This document shows, one piece after another, positions 1-10,744 of a DNA stretch of 64,000 bases (position 1 is its first letter; every line of letters begins with the position of its first letter). Position numbers and translations under genes: made by a program. The stretch covers positions 370,690-434,689 of the forward strand of contig NZ_JANKZL010000005.1 of NCBI RefSeq assembly GCF_027568395.1, given 5' to 3'. Source of the DNA: Aminobacter sp. HY435. Lineage in GTDB: Bacteria > Pseudomonadota > Alphaproteobacteria > Rhizobiales > Rhizobiaceae. The notes under the pieces were generated by a model. The model saw only the letters and a list, made by a program, of their open reading frames with translations, did not search any database and was not told where the DNA came from.

Positions 1-2292
1 TGCTCCAGAGCCGGGTTCGAGCGGGCGGTTGGCGATCTTGGGGTCGAGCGGCGCATCGAGCGCCACGGCAGGCACCTCGACTTCGACCGTCGGCTCGACC
101 ACGTCGATCACTTGTGCCTGGGGCTTCTTCGCAAAGGCACGGGCAAGGCCGCCGAGCATCGACGGCTTGGCGGGCTTCTGGTCCTTCTTGTCGGCGCGTA
201 CGCCTTCCAGCGCGGCGACCGCGGCGGCGGCTTCCGACGCTGCCTGCGCAGGGCTGCGCGAGTGGCGGTCGCTCTGGTCGACCGGTTCGCCGCGACGGCC
301 AAAATGGGCGTGGGCTTCGGGCAGCGGCGCAGGTTCATCCGGAACCAGCGACGGCGTGTCGCTCAACGCCAGCTTGGTTTCGGCGGCCGCAGGAGCGAGC
401 AGTTCGGCGACCGAGGCCGGAGGGGCGTCGGACGACGAGGGATCGTAGCGTTCGAGCGAGCCCAGGCGGTCGACGATCTTGAGCAAGGTGTCATGGATCG
501 CCTCGAAGGTCTTGCCGTTGCGTTCGTCCGAGCGGCGGGTCAGCGTCTCCAGCGCCTTGAGGTCCTGCGCCAGTCCTTCGACTGCGCTCGAGTCGCTTGC
601 GCCGGAACCGCTCAGGGAATGCACGGCGTTCTCGGCCGCCTGGCGGGCGGCTTCCAGGATCGCCTGATGGTTGCTGGCGATCGAACGTTCGATGTCGTCG
701 AGGCGCGGACGGACGTCTTCAAGCTCGGGCAGCGGCGAAGCCGGGTGCGCGAGATGGTTGGACAGCCCACTGACCTGCGCTTCAAGGCTGCGGATCAGAT
801 CCGGATCGATGCCCGACACCTGAGCCGCCGACATTTCGAGGCGGCTGGAAATGTCTTCGAGACGCGCTTCGAGGCCGCGCATCGCCGTTTCGGTGGCGGG
901 ATCGGCGCGATTGGATTCGAGACGCTGGGCGAAGGCGGTGAAACGGGCGTCGATCGCCTCCATGATGCCCGACTGGTCGGCCGCAGGCTGGTTTGCCTGG
1001 CGGTCAAGGCGGTCGCCCAGCTCTTCCAGGCGGCGTTCGAGATCGCGGAACAGAGCGTTGCCGTGCTCGACGGCATCGCCCTGGCGACGCTGGAAAACGT
1101 CGGCAAGCGCGTCGAACCGCTGCTCGATGCCCTGGAAAATGAGGTTGGCGTCCGGTGTTGAGGGCGTGCGTTCGATCTTGTCGGCGATCAGCGATATCTG
1201 GCGGCCGAGGCGTTCGATCGCCTGATCTGGGACATCGGAGCGCGCGGCGATATGGTCGACACGGTCCGACAGCATGTTGAGCCGTTCGATGATCTCGACG
1301 GACGGCTGATCGGCGGTGACTTCCTCGATCTGCAGGGCAAGTGCTGCGATGCGCAGTTCGATGCGCTCGAACGGCGCCGGGTCGAAATGCGGTGTCTGCG
1401 CTGCGACCGTCGAGGCGACGATGGCGCGCGAGATTTCGTCGAGCCGCTCGTCGATCAGGCCGAACATCTCGTCACTATGGCCGTCGCGCTGGCGCACGAA
1501 TTGTTCGACCGCGCCCGAAAGCGTGCGGACCTTGTCTTCGATCGAGCGCAAGGACAGCGATTCCGGCAGGCCGTTGACCGCGTCGTTGATCTGCTCGAGG
1601 CGGGCTGCAAGCGCTGCAAGAGCAGGGTCTTCGCCACGCTGGTTCTGGCTGGTTGCCATGTGGGCGGTGAAATCCGTCCAGCGGCGGTCGAAATCGTCCC
1701 AGCGGCGGTCGACCGAGCGCAGCGTGTCTTCGCGGGCAAGGCTGGCGAGCGAACCGCGAACCTGTTCGAGTTCGAGACGCAGCATGTTGACGCTCTTGTC
1801 GTCGCTGCGTTCGGCAAGCGAATGGATGGCGCCGGACAGGCGTTCGAGCTCGTGTCCAAGTTCGGCGGCTTCGGCACCGGCCGCGCCTGCTTGTGCGACA
1901 CGGCCAAGGTCCTTGCGCAACATGTCGAATTCGCGCTGCAGACCAGCCGTCATCTGGTGACGCATCTCCTCGCGCAGCGCGCGCAATTCGCCGGCGATCT
2001 TGCCTACCGCTGCCACGCCGTCTTCCTGCCCGCGCATGCGGTCGATGTCGCGCGCGATCGTCTGGTAGGGACGCTCGTAGGGTGCGCTGCGGCCGTATTC
2101 GCCGCGCGGCGCGTAACCGGGGGCGGGCGCCTGGCGCTGTGCGGGGCGATAGGGATCCGCCGGTTCGTCGCGCCTGCGTTCAAGCCGTGCTTCGAGGTTT
2201 TCGAGCGAGCGGTTGAGCTCGTCGAGCGACGCATGCGGGCGGCGCTGCCTGCCGTCGTTGAGGGTGTCGAGATAAGACCGCTTGCTGTTCAT
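1..2292 (-). CDS. podJ: PodJ-like polar localisation factor, N-terminal part (gene runs off the left edge)
   Basis: One uninterrupted reverse frame of 764 codons runs from an ATG at 2292 to the window edge, so the stop lies outside. The protein begins MNSKRSYLDTLN, the start I associate with rhizobial PodJ homologues. It is almost entirely charged heptad-like sequence: repeated Leu/Glu/Arg/Asp segments from about residue 20 to 640, then a more Ala/Pro-rich stretch. In the family, the long cytoplasmic coiled coil is followed by a membrane segment and periplasmic Sel1 repeats plus a peptidoglycan-binding domain. None of that C-terminus is inside this window. PodJ homologues organise the growth pole or old pole. 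The plus-strand open frames opposite it are shadows. The call is good for a PodJ-type coiled-coil protein; a generic SEL1-repeat/peptidoglycan-binding protein name would describe the same family. Confidence 0.78.
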   Translation of the reverse strand, partial: MNSKRSYLDTLNDGRQRRPHASLDELNRSLENLEARLERRRDEPADPYRPAQRQAPAPGYAPRGEYGRSAPYERPYQTIARDIDRMRGQEDGVAAVGKIAGELRALREEMRHQMTAGLQREFDMLRKDLGRVAQAGAAGAEAAELGHELERLSGAIHSLAERSDDKSVNMLRLELEQVRGSLASLAREDTLRSVDRRWDDFDRRWTDFTAHMATSQNQRGEDPALAALAARLEQINDAVNGLPESLSLRSIEDKVRTLSGAVEQFVRQRDGHSDEMFGLIDERLDEISRAIVASTVAAQTPHFDPAPFERIELRIAALALQIEEVTADQPSVEIIERLNMLSDRVDHIAARSDVPDQAIERLGRQISLIADKIERTPSTPDANLIFQGIEQRFDALADVFQRRQGDAVEHGNALFRDLERRLEELGDRLDRQANQPAADQSGIMEAIDARFTAFAQRLESNRADPATETAMRGLEARLEDISSRLEMSAAQVSGIDPDLIRSLEAQVSGLSNHLAHPASPLPELEDVRPRLDDIERSIASNHQAILEAARQAAENAVHSLSGSGASDSSAVEGLAQDLKALETLTRRSDERNGKTFEAIHDTLLKIVDRLGSLERYDPSSSDAPPASVAELLAPAAAETKLALSDTPSLVPDEPAPLPEAHAHFGRRGEPVDQSDRHSRSPAQAASEAAAAVAALEGVRADKKDQKPAKPSMLGGLARAFAKKPQAQVIDVVEPTVEVEVPAVALDAPLDPKIANRPLEPGSGA

Positions 2293-2721
2293 CGAAACGC
2301 CCGTTGGTCGGAGTGCTGGTCGGGTCCAGAGATCTCAAAGCCTTGCCGGGATCAGAAGTAGCGATGCGCCTCATGGAAAGCCTGGCTTCCGGGCACTTCG
2401 CCGCCCTCCGGAACCGTGAACAATTCAATACTTGATGACCACGGTGGAACCGACATGCGCACATTTCCCCGAACGTGGTAAACAAGCCCTTAACCAAACT
2501 TAAGAATGTGCGACGTTCTGTTACCCTTTTGCCAGTCGATTTCCCTTGCGTAGGGTGGGCGTCATCGCTATAGCATTTACGTAAACGTAAGACGTGCGCA
2601 GAACCGGCGTCTTGAGTGCATTTACACAGAAACCATGATCGCAGGCCCGCCCCCCTTCGGCCTTGGATCAGAGCACTGCAGGCCCAGCCGCCGTGCTCGC
2701 AATTGGGGATATCGGAAGTAG
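2293..2721. other. Divergent intergenic region between podJ-like gene and merR
   Basis: These 429 bases hold the divergent promoters of the PodJ-like gene (left) and the MerR gene (right). The only structured element I see is the TTTACGTAAACGT palindrome listed separately. No convincing small gene or RNA hairpin was found. A weak purine-rich stretch precedes the PodJ start, and GGAAG at 2714-2718 precedes the MerR start. Confidence 0.6.
2576..2588. promoter_or_regulatory. Candidate MerR (LiuR-like) operator upstream of merR
   Basis: The sequence TTTACGTAAACGT contains the perfect 10-base palindrome TTTACGTAAA. It matches the core of the larger palindrome at 3315-3344 (TTTACGCAAACGT) at 12 of 13 positions. 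It lies about 135 bases before the regulator's start, which suggests autoregulation. MerR-family regulators of acyl-CoA catabolism are known to bind palindromes of this general type. Assignment to this regulator is inferred from the shared motif and adjacency. Confidence 0.6.
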
Positions 2722-3177
2722 ATGATGAAGCTTGTTTCGGTCGCCGATGCTGCGGCCAATGAAAACAATCTGGCTGGTGACGATTATGTACGCATCGGCG
2801 AGATGGCGAAGAAGTTTGGCGTCACGCTGAGGACGCTGCGCTTTTATGAAGACAAGGGGTTGCTCAACCCCAAGCGCGAGGGGTCGACCCGCCTGTACAC
2901 GCGGCGCGACCGTGCCCGCCTGAAGCTGATCCTGCTCGGCCGCAAGGTTGGTTTTTCGCTGCGCGACGTCAAGCAGATGATCGATCTGTACGATCCGACC
3001 GGCACCAACGCCAAGCAGCTGCGCCTGACCATCGACAAGTCGGAAAAGCAGCTCGGCCGCCTGCAGAAGCAGCGTCAGCTGCTCGACGATGCGATCGGTG
3101 AACTGAACGAGCATCTGGCCATTGTGCGCCGCTTGCTTGCCGACCGCACCACGTCGCCGGCGACGGCTGCGGGCTAA
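2722..3177 (+). CDS. MerR family transcriptional regulator of acyl-CoA/branched-chain catabolism (LiuR-like)
   Basis: 151 residues. The N-terminal winged-helix DNA-binding domain covers about residues 22-90, with the typical MerR pattern YVRIGEMAKKFGV, then TLRFYEDKGLL and a DVKQMI segment. Residues about 92-135 form the usual dimerising coiled coil. There is no C-terminal cysteine effector domain of the metal or redox type, which fits the short LiuR-like branch. ATG 2722 is followed directly by another ATG at 2725; GGAAG at 2714-2718 supports this start. The gene sits directly before a beta-oxidation gene set, with matching palindromes before itself and before the first dehydrogenase. The likely job is repression of that locus until an acyl-CoA inducer appears. 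Family membership is clear; the effector is inferred. Confidence 0.85.
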   Translation: MMKLVSVADAAANENNLAGDDYVRIGEMAKKFGVTLRTLRFYEDKGLLNPKREGSTRLYTRRDRARLKLILLGRKVGFSLRDVKQMIDLYDPTGTNAKQLRLTIDKSEKQLGRLQKQRQLLDDAIGELNEHLAIVRRLLADRTTSPATAAG

Positions 3178-3200
3178 GTCCCGATTGCCAGTTGAATGCA

Positions 3201-3232
3201 ACGGCCCGGCGCGGGAGACTGCGCCGGGCCGT
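3201..3232 (+). terminator. Intrinsic terminator after merR
   Basis: A perfect 12-base-pair stem (ACGGCCCGGCGC paired with GCGCCGGGCCGT) encloses an 8-base loop and runs into TTTTG. It lies 24 bases after the merR stop and separates merR from the dehydrogenase promoter. Confidence 0.9.
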
Positions 3233-3314
3233 TTTGCGTCTGGAACCTGCCCAAGGACGAGGGCTGCTTGCTACGTCGCGAGCGACAAAATCGCTCAAGA
3301 AATCCACTGCTGCC

Positions 3315-3344
3315 AAAATTGACGTTTACGCAAACGTCAATTTT
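3315..3344. promoter_or_regulatory. Palindromic operator upstream of the beta-oxidation genes
   Basis: Perfect 13-base inverted repeat: AAAATTGACGTTT, spacer ACGC, AAACGTCAATTTT. It lies 82 bases before the first acyl-CoA dehydrogenase start and shares its core with the site at 2576-2588. It is probably the binding site of the MerR regulator encoded at 2722-3177. The long perfect arms make chance occurrence unlikely; the identity of the binding protein is inferred. Confidence 0.75.
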
Positions 3345-3425
3345 TGCTAGTCGACGTTCGACAAGCGGTTCCCCGTCGCATACCGTCTGGCCGGAACCGG
3401 CGCAAACCATGCTGGAGGAAGAGCA

Positions 3426-5222
3426 ATGCCGATATTCCGGGCGCCCGTCGAGGACACCCTTTTTGTGCTGAACGATGTGCTCGGCTACGAGCGCTACAGC
3501 AATCTCGCCGGCTTCTCCGACGCCAGCCCCGACGTGCTGGAGGCGATCCTCGCCGAGGGCGCCAAGCTCGCTGAAAACGTCATGCATCCGCTCAACCGCG
3601 TCGGCGACATGGAAGGCTGCGTCCGCAACGACGACGGCTCGGTGACGACACCCAAGGGTTTCAAGGAAGCGTTCGACCAGTATCGCGAAGGCGGCTGGAT
3701 GGGCCTTGCCGTACCCGCCGAGCATGGCGGCCAGGGCCTGCCCTACACCGTTCACTCGGCGGTCGGCGAATACATGTCGGCGGCCAACATGGCGCTGATG
3801 ATGTATCCCGGCCTGACCCAGGGCGCGATCGCCGCCGTTCTCGTGCACGGTACCGACGAGCAGAAGGCGAGCTGGCTGCCGAAGATGGTCGAGGGCGTCT
3901 GGACCGGCACCATGAACCTGACCGAGCCGCATTGCGGCACCGATCTTGGCCTGCTGCGCTCCAAGGCCGTGCCGAGCGGCGACGGCTCCTACAAGATTTC
4001 TGGCCAGAAGATCTTCATCTCGGCCGGCGAACACGACATGTCGGACAACATCATCCATCTGGTGCTTGCCCGCATCGAGGGCGCCCCGGAAGGCGTGAAG
4101 GGCATCTCGCTGTTCATCGTGCCGAAATTCAATATCGATGATCAGGGCAACCCGGCCACCCGCAACGCGGTGTCGTGCGGCTCGATCGAAGAGAAGATGG
4201 GTATCCACGGCAACTCGACCTGCGTCATGAACTATGACGAGGCAGAGGGCTTCCTGCTGGGCGAGGCCAATGGCGGCCTGAAGGCGATGTTCACGATGAT
4301 GAACGAAGCCCGCCTCGGCGTCGGCCTGCAGGGTCTCGCCGTCTCGGAAGTCGCCTACCAGAACGCCGTCGCCTACGCCAAGGACCGCATCCAGGGCCGT
4401 TCGCTGACCGGCCCGAAGGCGCCCGACAAGAAGGCCGACCCGATCATCGTCCACCCCGACATCCGCCGCAAGCTGATGACCATGAAGGCATTCAACGAGG
4501 CGGGCCGGGCGCTGGTGCTGTGGACAGCGATCAACTCCGACGTCGCGCACCGCTCCGAGGACGGCGCCGAGCGCCAGGCTGCCGACGACCACATGGGCCT
4601 GATGACCCCGATCGTCAAAGGCGTGCTGACCGACAAGGGCTTCGAGCACGCCGTGATGGCGCAGCAGGTCTTTGGCGGCCATGGCTACATCGAAGAGCAC
4701 GGCATGAGCCAGTTCGTGCGCGATGCCCGCATCGCTATGATCTATGAAGGCGCCAATGGCGTGCAGGCGCTTGACCTCGTCGGCCGCAAGCTCGGCCTCA
4801 ATGGCGGCCGCGCCGTGCAGGCCTTCTTCAAGGAGGTCGGCGAGTTCTGCGAGGCCAATCGCGGCGACGAAAACATGGCGCCCTACACCAAGGCGCTGAA
4901 GAAGGGTCTCAACGACCTGCAGGCCGCGACAATGTGGCTGGTGCAGAACGGCATGGCCAATCCGGATGATGCTGGTGCCGCCTCGACCGACTACATGCAT
5001 CTCTTCGGCCTCGTGGCGCTCGGCTACATGTGGGGCCGGATGGTCAAGACGGCGCAGGACAAGCTTGCCACCGGCGCCAACGGTTCGGCAGCTTTCTACG
5101 AGACCAAGCTCGTCACCGGCCGCTATTTCATGGAGCGCGTCATGCCTGAGACCTCGGCGCATCTCGCGCGCCTGTCGACCGGCTCGGCGACGATGATGGC
5201 GCTCGCCGCGGAGGCGTTCTGA
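3426..5222 (+). CDS. Acyl-CoA dehydrogenase, long form with C-terminal extension domain
   Basis: 598 residues, the length of the ~600-residue acyl-CoA dehydrogenase subfamily (FadE5-like and DmdC-like) rather than the ~380-residue classical enzymes. Visible family features are the FAD/substrate stretch [10 protein letters not shown] near residue 165, the [12 protein letters not shown] segment near 260-275, the [13 protein letters not shown] helix near 290, and [12 protein letters not shown] with [18 protein letters not shown] near 415-455. It catalyses FAD-dependent alpha,beta-desaturation of an acyl-CoA, passing electrons to ETF. Start ATG 3426 has GGAGGAAGAG just upstream. It is the first gene of the run 3426-10663. 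Chain-length preference cannot be read from sequence. A 3-methylmercaptopropionyl-CoA dehydrogenase label would be over-specific. Confidence 0.88.
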   Translation: MPIFRAPVEDTLFVLNDVLGYERYSNLAGFSDASPDVLEAILAEGAKLAENVMHPLNRVGDMEGCVRNDDGSVTTPKGFKEAFDQYREGGWMGLAVPAEHGGQGLPYTVHSAVGEYMSAANMALMMYPGLTQGAIAAVLVHGTDEQKASWLPKMVEGVWTGTMNLTEPHCGTDLGLLRSKAVPSGDGSYKISGQKIFISAGEHDMSDNIIHLVLARIEGAPEGVKGISLFIVPKFNIDDQGNPATRNAVSCGSIEEKMGIHGNSTCVMNYDEAEGFLLGEANGGLKAMFTMMNEARLGVGLQGLAVSEVAYQNAVAYAKDRIQGRSLTGPKAPDKKADPIIVHPDIRRKLMTMKAFNEAGRALVLWTAINSDVAHRSEDGAERQAADDHMGLMTPIVKGVLTDKGFEHAVMAQQVFGGHGYIEEHGMSQFVRDARIAMIYEGANGVQALDLVGRKLGLNGGRAVQAFFKEVGEFCEANRGDENMAPYTKALKKGLNDLQAATMWLVQNGMANPDDAGAASTDYMHLFGLVALGYMWGRMVKTAQDKLATGANGSAAFYETKLVTGRYFMERVMPETSAHLARLSTGSATMMALAAEAF

Positions 5223-5285
5223 TCGAAGACCTGGCGGCCGTACGCGGCCGCCTCGCAACTGCGGCGTCGAAACGCGGAGGAGCAC

Positions 5286-6458
5286 GTGACGACCAATCCA
5301 GCTGATATTCTTGGCCTGCCCAAACCCGCCTGGGCGGCGGACGACGTGGCGATGCTCTACGACATGGCGCACCGCTTCATGTCGGAAGAGATACTGCCGA
5401 GCTACGACGAGTTCGAAAAGAACGAGATGGTCGACCGCGCCAGCTGGGAGAAGGCTGGCGCCGCCGGCCTGCTCTGTGCTTCGATGCCGGAGGAATATGG
5501 CGGTTCGGGCGGCACCTTCGCCCATGAGAGCGCGATCATCGAGGCGATCGGCCATGTCGGCGTCGACGGCTTCGGCATCGCCCTGCACAATTCGATCGTG
5601 GCACCTTACATCCTGCATTACGGATCGGAAGAGCAGAAGAAGAAGTGGCTGCCCAGGATGGCGACCGGCGAGCTGATCGGCGCCATCGCCATGACCGAGC
5701 CGGGTGCCGGCTCCGACCTGCAGGGCGTCAAGACCCGCGCCGAAAAGGATGGCAACCACTACCGCATCAACGGCTCCAAGACCTTCATCACCAACGGCCA
5801 GCATGCCAACCTGATTATTCTGGTGACCAAGACAGACCCGGCCAAGGGCGCCAAGGGCACATCGCTGATCGTTGTCGAGACCGATGAGGTCGAAGGTTTC
5901 GAGCGCGGCCGCAACCTCGACAAGATCGGGCTGAAGGCCAACGACACCTCCGAGCTGTTCTTCAACGACGTGCGCGTGCCGACCTCCAACTTGCTCGGGC
6001 AGGAGGAGGGGCAGGGCTTCGTCCAGCTGATGCAGCAACTGCCGCAGGAGCGCCTGCAGATCGGCACCGGCGCGATTGCCATGATCGAGCGCGCGCTTGC
6101 CGAGACCATTGAATACGTCAAGGAGCGCAAGGCCTTCGGCAAGGCGATCCTCGATTTCCAGAACACCCAGTTCAAGCTCGCCGAACTCAAGACCGAGGCG
6201 ACCATCGGGCGCGTCTTCTACAACGACTGCGTCACGCGTCACATTTCCGGCGGGCTCGATCCGGTAACTGCGTCGATGGCCAAGTATTGGCTGTCGGACC
6301 TGCAGTGCAAGATCGTCGATGAGTGCCTGCAGCTGTTCGGCGGCTATGGCTACATGAATGAATACCCCATCGCCCGCATGTATCGCGACGCCCGCGTGCA
6401 GCGCATCTATGGCGGCACCAACGAGATCATGAAGTTGCTGATCGCCCGCTCGCTCTGA
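5286..6458 (+). CDS. Acyl-CoA dehydrogenase, classical ~390-residue type
   Basis: 390 residues. Signature stretches are [13 protein letters not shown] near residue 136-148, [10 protein letters not shown] near 163, [17 protein letters not shown] near 255-270, and the C-terminal [15 protein letters not shown] with [14 protein letters not shown]. These are the two PROSITE-type acyl-CoA dehydrogenase regions. It desaturates acyl-CoA with FAD and hands electrons to ETF. The start is GTG 5286, chosen because GGAGGAGC lies immediately upstream; no ATG is suitably placed. It follows the 598-residue dehydrogenase by 63 bases, so the locus makes two dehydrogenases that probably differ in substrate range. 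Confidence 0.9.
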   Translation: MTTNPADILGLPKPAWAADDVAMLYDMAHRFMSEEILPSYDEFEKNEMVDRASWEKAGAAGLLCASMPEEYGGSGGTFAHESAIIEAIGHVGVDGFGIALHNSIVAPYILHYGSEEQKKKWLPRMATGELIGAIAMTEPGAGSDLQGVKTRAEKDGNHYRINGSKTFITNGQHANLIILVTKTDPAKGAKGTSLIVVETDEVEGFERGRNLDKIGLKANDTSELFFNDVRVPTSNLLGQEEGQGFVQLMQQLPQERLQIGTGAIAMIERALAETIEYVKERKAFGKAILDFQNTQFKLAELKTEATIGRVFYNDCVTRHISGGLDPVTASMAKYWLSDLQCKIVDECLQLFGGYGYMNEYPIARMYRDARVQRIYGGTNEIMKLLIARSL

Positions 6459-6487
6459 GCCGCGATCCGAAAACGAGGAGCAAGAAA

Positions 6488-7696
<1,209 letters not shown>

Positions 7697-7704
7697 CGAC
7701 TTTT

Positions 7705-7829
7705 CCTTCTCCCCGTTTACGGGGAGAAGGTGGCCCGAAGGGCCGGATGAGGGGCAGCGCCAAGATCGGCAAGACCAGATTTGCCCCTCACCTGCCTGCC
7801 GGCATCCTCTCCCCGCAAACGGGGAGAGG
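7705..7829. repeat. Rhizobial palindromic intergenic repeat (RIME-like), inside the beta-oxidation locus
   Basis: Composite of nested palindromes: stem CCTTCTCCCCG/CGGGGAGAAGG at 7705-7730, stem GGCCC/GGGCC at 7732-7744, TGAGGGGCA at 7748-7756 pairing with TGCCCCTCA at 7782-7790, and CCTCTCCCCG/CGGGGAGAGG at 7806-7829. I recognise this arrangement as a common dispersed intergenic element in Mesorhizobium-type genomes. It fills the space between the thiolase and fadB-like genes and can fold into a strong RNA structure, which may affect read-through or message stability. Confidence 0.8.
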
Positions 7830-7891
7830 CCCGCAGTTTCACCGTCGCGCTTTCCCGCTGACGCAACAGATTTTCAAGGAGGAAATTCTCC

Positions 7892-10111
7892 ATGACCTAT
7901 ACCAACTTCACGGTCGAAACCGATGCCGAAGGCATCGCGCTCGTCACCTGGAACATGCCCGACCGCTCGATGAACGTCTTCACCGAGGAGGTGATGAACG
8001 AGCTCGACAAGATCATTGACCAGGTTGTCGCCGATGCCGGCATCAAGGGCGCCGTCATCACCTCGGGCAAGGAGACCTTCTCCGGTGGCGCGGACCTGAC
8101 CATGCTGCAGAAGATGCTGAAGCTCTTCGCCAAGGAAAAGGCCAAGGACCCCGAGAAGGCAGCCAAGCTTTTGTTCGACAATGCCGGCCGCATGGGCGGC
8201 CTGTGGCGCAAGCTCGAAACCTCGGGCAAGCCGTGGGTCTCGGCGATCAACGGCACCTGCATGGGCGGCGCCTTCGAGCTGTCGCTCGCCTGCCATGGCC
8301 GCGTCGCAGCGGATAGCGACAAGGTCAAGATGGCCCTGCCGGAAGTCAAGGTCGGCATCTTCCCGGGCGCCGGCGGCACGCAGCGCGTGCCCAGGCTGAC
8401 CGATCCGCAGTTGGCGTTGCAGATGCTGACCTCCGGCCAGACGCTGACGCCGCAGAAGGCCAAGGGCATGGGCCTGATCCACGAGATCGCCGAGCCCAAG
8501 AAGCTGATCGAAACCGCCAAGGCGATGATCGCTGCCGGCCTCAAGCCGGTCCAGCCCTGGGACGAAAAGGGCTTCAAGCTGCCCGGCGGCCCGGTCTATT
8601 CGGCCGCGGGCGCCAACCTTTGGCCCCCGGCAATCGCCATCCTGCGCCGCGAGACCTACGGCAACTATCCGGCTGCGACCGCGATCCTGAAGTCGGTCTA
8701 TGAGGGGCTGCTGGTTCCGTTCGACACTGGCCTGCGCATCGAGCAGCGCTACTTCGCCGAGATCATGCAGACCAAGGAAGCGGCGGCGATGATCCGTTCG
8801 CTGTTCGTCTCGCTGCAGGAACTGAACAAGGGCGCGCGCCGCCCCGAAGGCATCACTGATACCAAGTTCAAGAAGATCGGCATCATCGGCGCCGGTTTCA
8901 TGGGGGCGGGCATTGCCTATGTCACGGCCAAGGCCGGCATCCCGGTGGTGCTGGTCGACCGCGACCAGGAAGCGGCCGACAAGGGCAAGGCGCATTCCGA
9001 CAACCTGATCTCCGATCAGGTCAAGAAGGGTCGCGCCAAGGCCGAGGAGCGCGAAAAGCTGCTCTCGCTGATCACGCCGAGCGCCGACTACGCCGATCTC
9101 GCCGGCTGCGACCTCGTCGTCGAGGCCGTGTTCGAGGATTCGGAAGTCAAGAAGGCCACGACCGAGAAGGCGGAAGCCGTGCTCAAGTCGTCGGCTGTGT
9201 TTGCCTCCAACACCTCGACAATCCCGATCACCTCGCTCGGCAAGAACTCGGTGCGGCCGAAGAACTTCATCGGCATCCATTTCTTCTCGCCGGTCGACAA
9301 GATGATGCTGGTCGAGATCATCATGGGCAAGAAGACCGGCGACAAGGCGCTGGCCGTTGCGATGGACTTCGTGCGCGCCATCAAGAAGACGCCGATTGTC
9401 GTCAACGACACGCGCGGCTTCTACGTCAACCGCTGCGTGCTGCGCTACATGTCGGAAGCCTTCAAGATGCTGATCGAAGGCGTGCCCGCGGCGATGATCG
9501 AGAATGCCGCCAAGGCTGCCGGCATGCCGGTCGGCCCGCTGGCGCTGACCGACGAAACGGCGGTCGATCTCGCCCAGAAGATCATGAAGCAGACCATCCG
9601 GGATCTCGGCGAAAAGGCTGTCGATCCGCGCCAGATGGCGCTGATCAACACACTCGTCGACAGCCATGGCCGCCTCGGCCGCAAGAACACCAAGGGCTTC
9701 TACGATTACCCGGCGAAGCCGGCCAAGAAGAAGCTGTGGCCCGGCCTCAAGGACCTCTATCCGCAACTCGCTCCGGAAAAGGTCGACGTCGAGGAGATCA
9801 AGCAGCGCCTGCTGGCGGTCATCGCACTGGAAGCGGTGCGTGTGATGGAAGAGGGCATCGTCACCGACCCGCGCGAGGCGGATGTCGGCTCGATCCTCGC
9901 TTTCGGCTTCGCGCCTTATACTGGCGGTGCGCTGTCTTACATCGACGGCATCGGCGCCAAGAAGTTCGTCAAGATCGCCAAGGATCTGCAGAAGAAGTAC
10001 GGCGCCGAGTTCAAGGCGCCGAAACTACTCATCGACATGGCCGACAAGGGCGAGACCTTCTACCAGCGCTTCGATCCCTACGCGAAATCAGAGGAAAAGA
10101 AGGCGGCCTGA
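7892..10111 (+). CDS. fadB: Bifunctional enoyl-CoA hydratase/3-hydroxyacyl-CoA dehydrogenase (FadB/FadJ type)
   Basis: 739 residues, the size of FadB/FadJ alpha subunits. Residues about 1-200 are the crotonase/enoyl-CoA hydratase fold, with SGKETFSGGADLTML near 57-71 and NGTCMGGAFELSLACHGR near 121-138. From about residue 327 a Rossmann NAD-binding segment begins (IGIIGAGFMGAGIA), followed by HFFSPVDKMMLVEII near 465 and the two C-terminal 3HCDH domains. It hydrates enoyl-CoA and oxidises the L-3-hydroxyacyl-CoA. AAGGAGGA at 7876-7883 is a strong ribosome site for ATG 7892. Together with the thiolase upstream it completes the beta-oxidation cycle. Confidence 0.93.
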   Translation: MTYTNFTVETDAEGIALVTWNMPDRSMNVFTEEVMNELDKIIDQVVADAGIKGAVITSGKETFSGGADLTMLQKMLKLFAKEKAKDPEKAAKLLFDNAGRMGGLWRKLETSGKPWVSAINGTCMGGAFELSLACHGRVAADSDKVKMALPEVKVGIFPGAGGTQRVPRLTDPQLALQMLTSGQTLTPQKAKGMGLIHEIAEPKKLIETAKAMIAAGLKPVQPWDEKGFKLPGGPVYSAAGANLWPPAIAILRRETYGNYPAATAILKSVYEGLLVPFDTGLRIEQRYFAEIMQTKEAAAMIRSLFVSLQELNKGARRPEGITDTKFKKIGIIGAGFMGAGIAYVTAKAGIPVVLVDRDQEAADKGKAHSDNLISDQVKKGRAKAEEREKLLSLITPSADYADLAGCDLVVEAVFEDSEVKKATTEKAEAVLKSSAVFASNTSTIPITSLGKNSVRPKNFIGIHFFSPVDKMMLVEIIMGKKTGDKALAVAMDFVRAIKKTPIVVNDTRGFYVNRCVLRYMSEAFKMLIEGVPAAMIENAAKAAGMPVGPLALTDETAVDLAQKIMKQTIRDLGEKAVDPRQMALINTLVDSHGRLGRKNTKGFYDYPAKPAKKKLWPGLKDLYPQLAPEKVDVEEIKQRLLAVIALEAVRVMEEGIVTDPREADVGSILAFGFAPYTGGALSYIDGIGAKKFVKIAKDLQKKYGAEFKAPKLLIDMADKGETFYQRFDPYAKSEEKKAA

Positions 10112-10117
10112 CGCGAT

Positions 10118-10663
10118 ATGTACGTTTGGGCAAGGCTTGCTCGGGTGGCCGCGACGAAATCTCGTCGCGGCCCTTACCGTTTTGGCGATGAGGGCCGGCT
10201 GTCGTTCCGCTGCCTGCCGACCGACATCGACTTCAACATGCACCTCAACAATGCGCGCTACATGATGCTCGCCGATGTCGGCCGCATCGACATCTTCATG
10301 CGCTCGGGCCTGATCGAGCTTGCCCGCAAGCGTGGCTGGGCGCCGATGCTGGGTGGGTTGCAGACGGTGTTCGTGCGCGAGATCAGGCTGTGGAAGCGCT
10401 TCGAGGTGGTGTCCTCGATCGAGACCTGGAGCGGCACCGAGGTCATTGGCAAGCATCGCTTCGTCCTCGACAATGGCGAGACGGCTGCGCTGATCATGAC
10501 CAGTGCCGGGGTCTACGACCGCGAGAACCGGCGCTTTGTTCAGATCGACGACCTGGTGAGGCTGCTCGGTGCCGAAATCACGCCGCGCGATGTCAGCGAA
10601 GAGGAGAAAATCTTCATCGCCTCGCACAAGGGCATGCGTTCGCTGGCCAAGAACAAGGGCTGA
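10118..10663 (+). CDS. Hotdog-fold thioesterase family protein (THEM6-like)
   Basis: 181 residues. The stretch CLPTDIDFNMHLNNARYM is the hotdog-thioesterase pattern with an Asp followed by H-x-N-N. The rest is a single 4HBT-type domain with a short basic N-terminus. It begins 6 bases after the fadB-like stop, so it is almost certainly co-transcribed. A role in releasing CoA from accumulating acyl-CoA or recycling CoA during beta-oxidation fits this context. Substrate is unknown. Confidence 0.8.
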   Translation: MYVWARLARVAATKSRRGPYRFGDEGRLSFRCLPTDIDFNMHLNNARYMMLADVGRIDIFMRSGLIELARKRGWAPMLGGLQTVFVREIRLWKRFEVVSSIETWSGTEVIGKHRFVLDNGETAALIMTSAGVYDRENRRFVQIDDLVRLLGAEITPRDVSEEEKIFIASHKGMRSLAKNKG

Positions 10664-10744
10664 CGCAAGACCGCTGTAGACAAGCGGCGGCGGCGTGTCT
10701 AAAGATTGCGGAAAGGTATTTTTTCCTGTCCGAAGGGGAGCGCC

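Noticed and set aside
112..2361. Plus-strand open frames of 349 and 369 codons at the left edge
   Set aside because: They are antisense to the PodJ-like coiled-coil gene, which has a recognisable start and continuous frame; they show no domain of their own.
3174..6242. Minus-strand open frame of 1022 codons
   Set aside because: It lies antisense to two clear acyl-CoA dehydrogenases with ribosome sites. High third-position GC in the true frames removes stops from this strand. Its translation is His/Gly/Ala/Asp/Val-rich with no recognisable domain.
7874..9766. Minus-strand open frame of 630 codons opposite fadB
   Set aside because: Shadow of the well-supported FadB-type gene. It has biased composition and no family motif.
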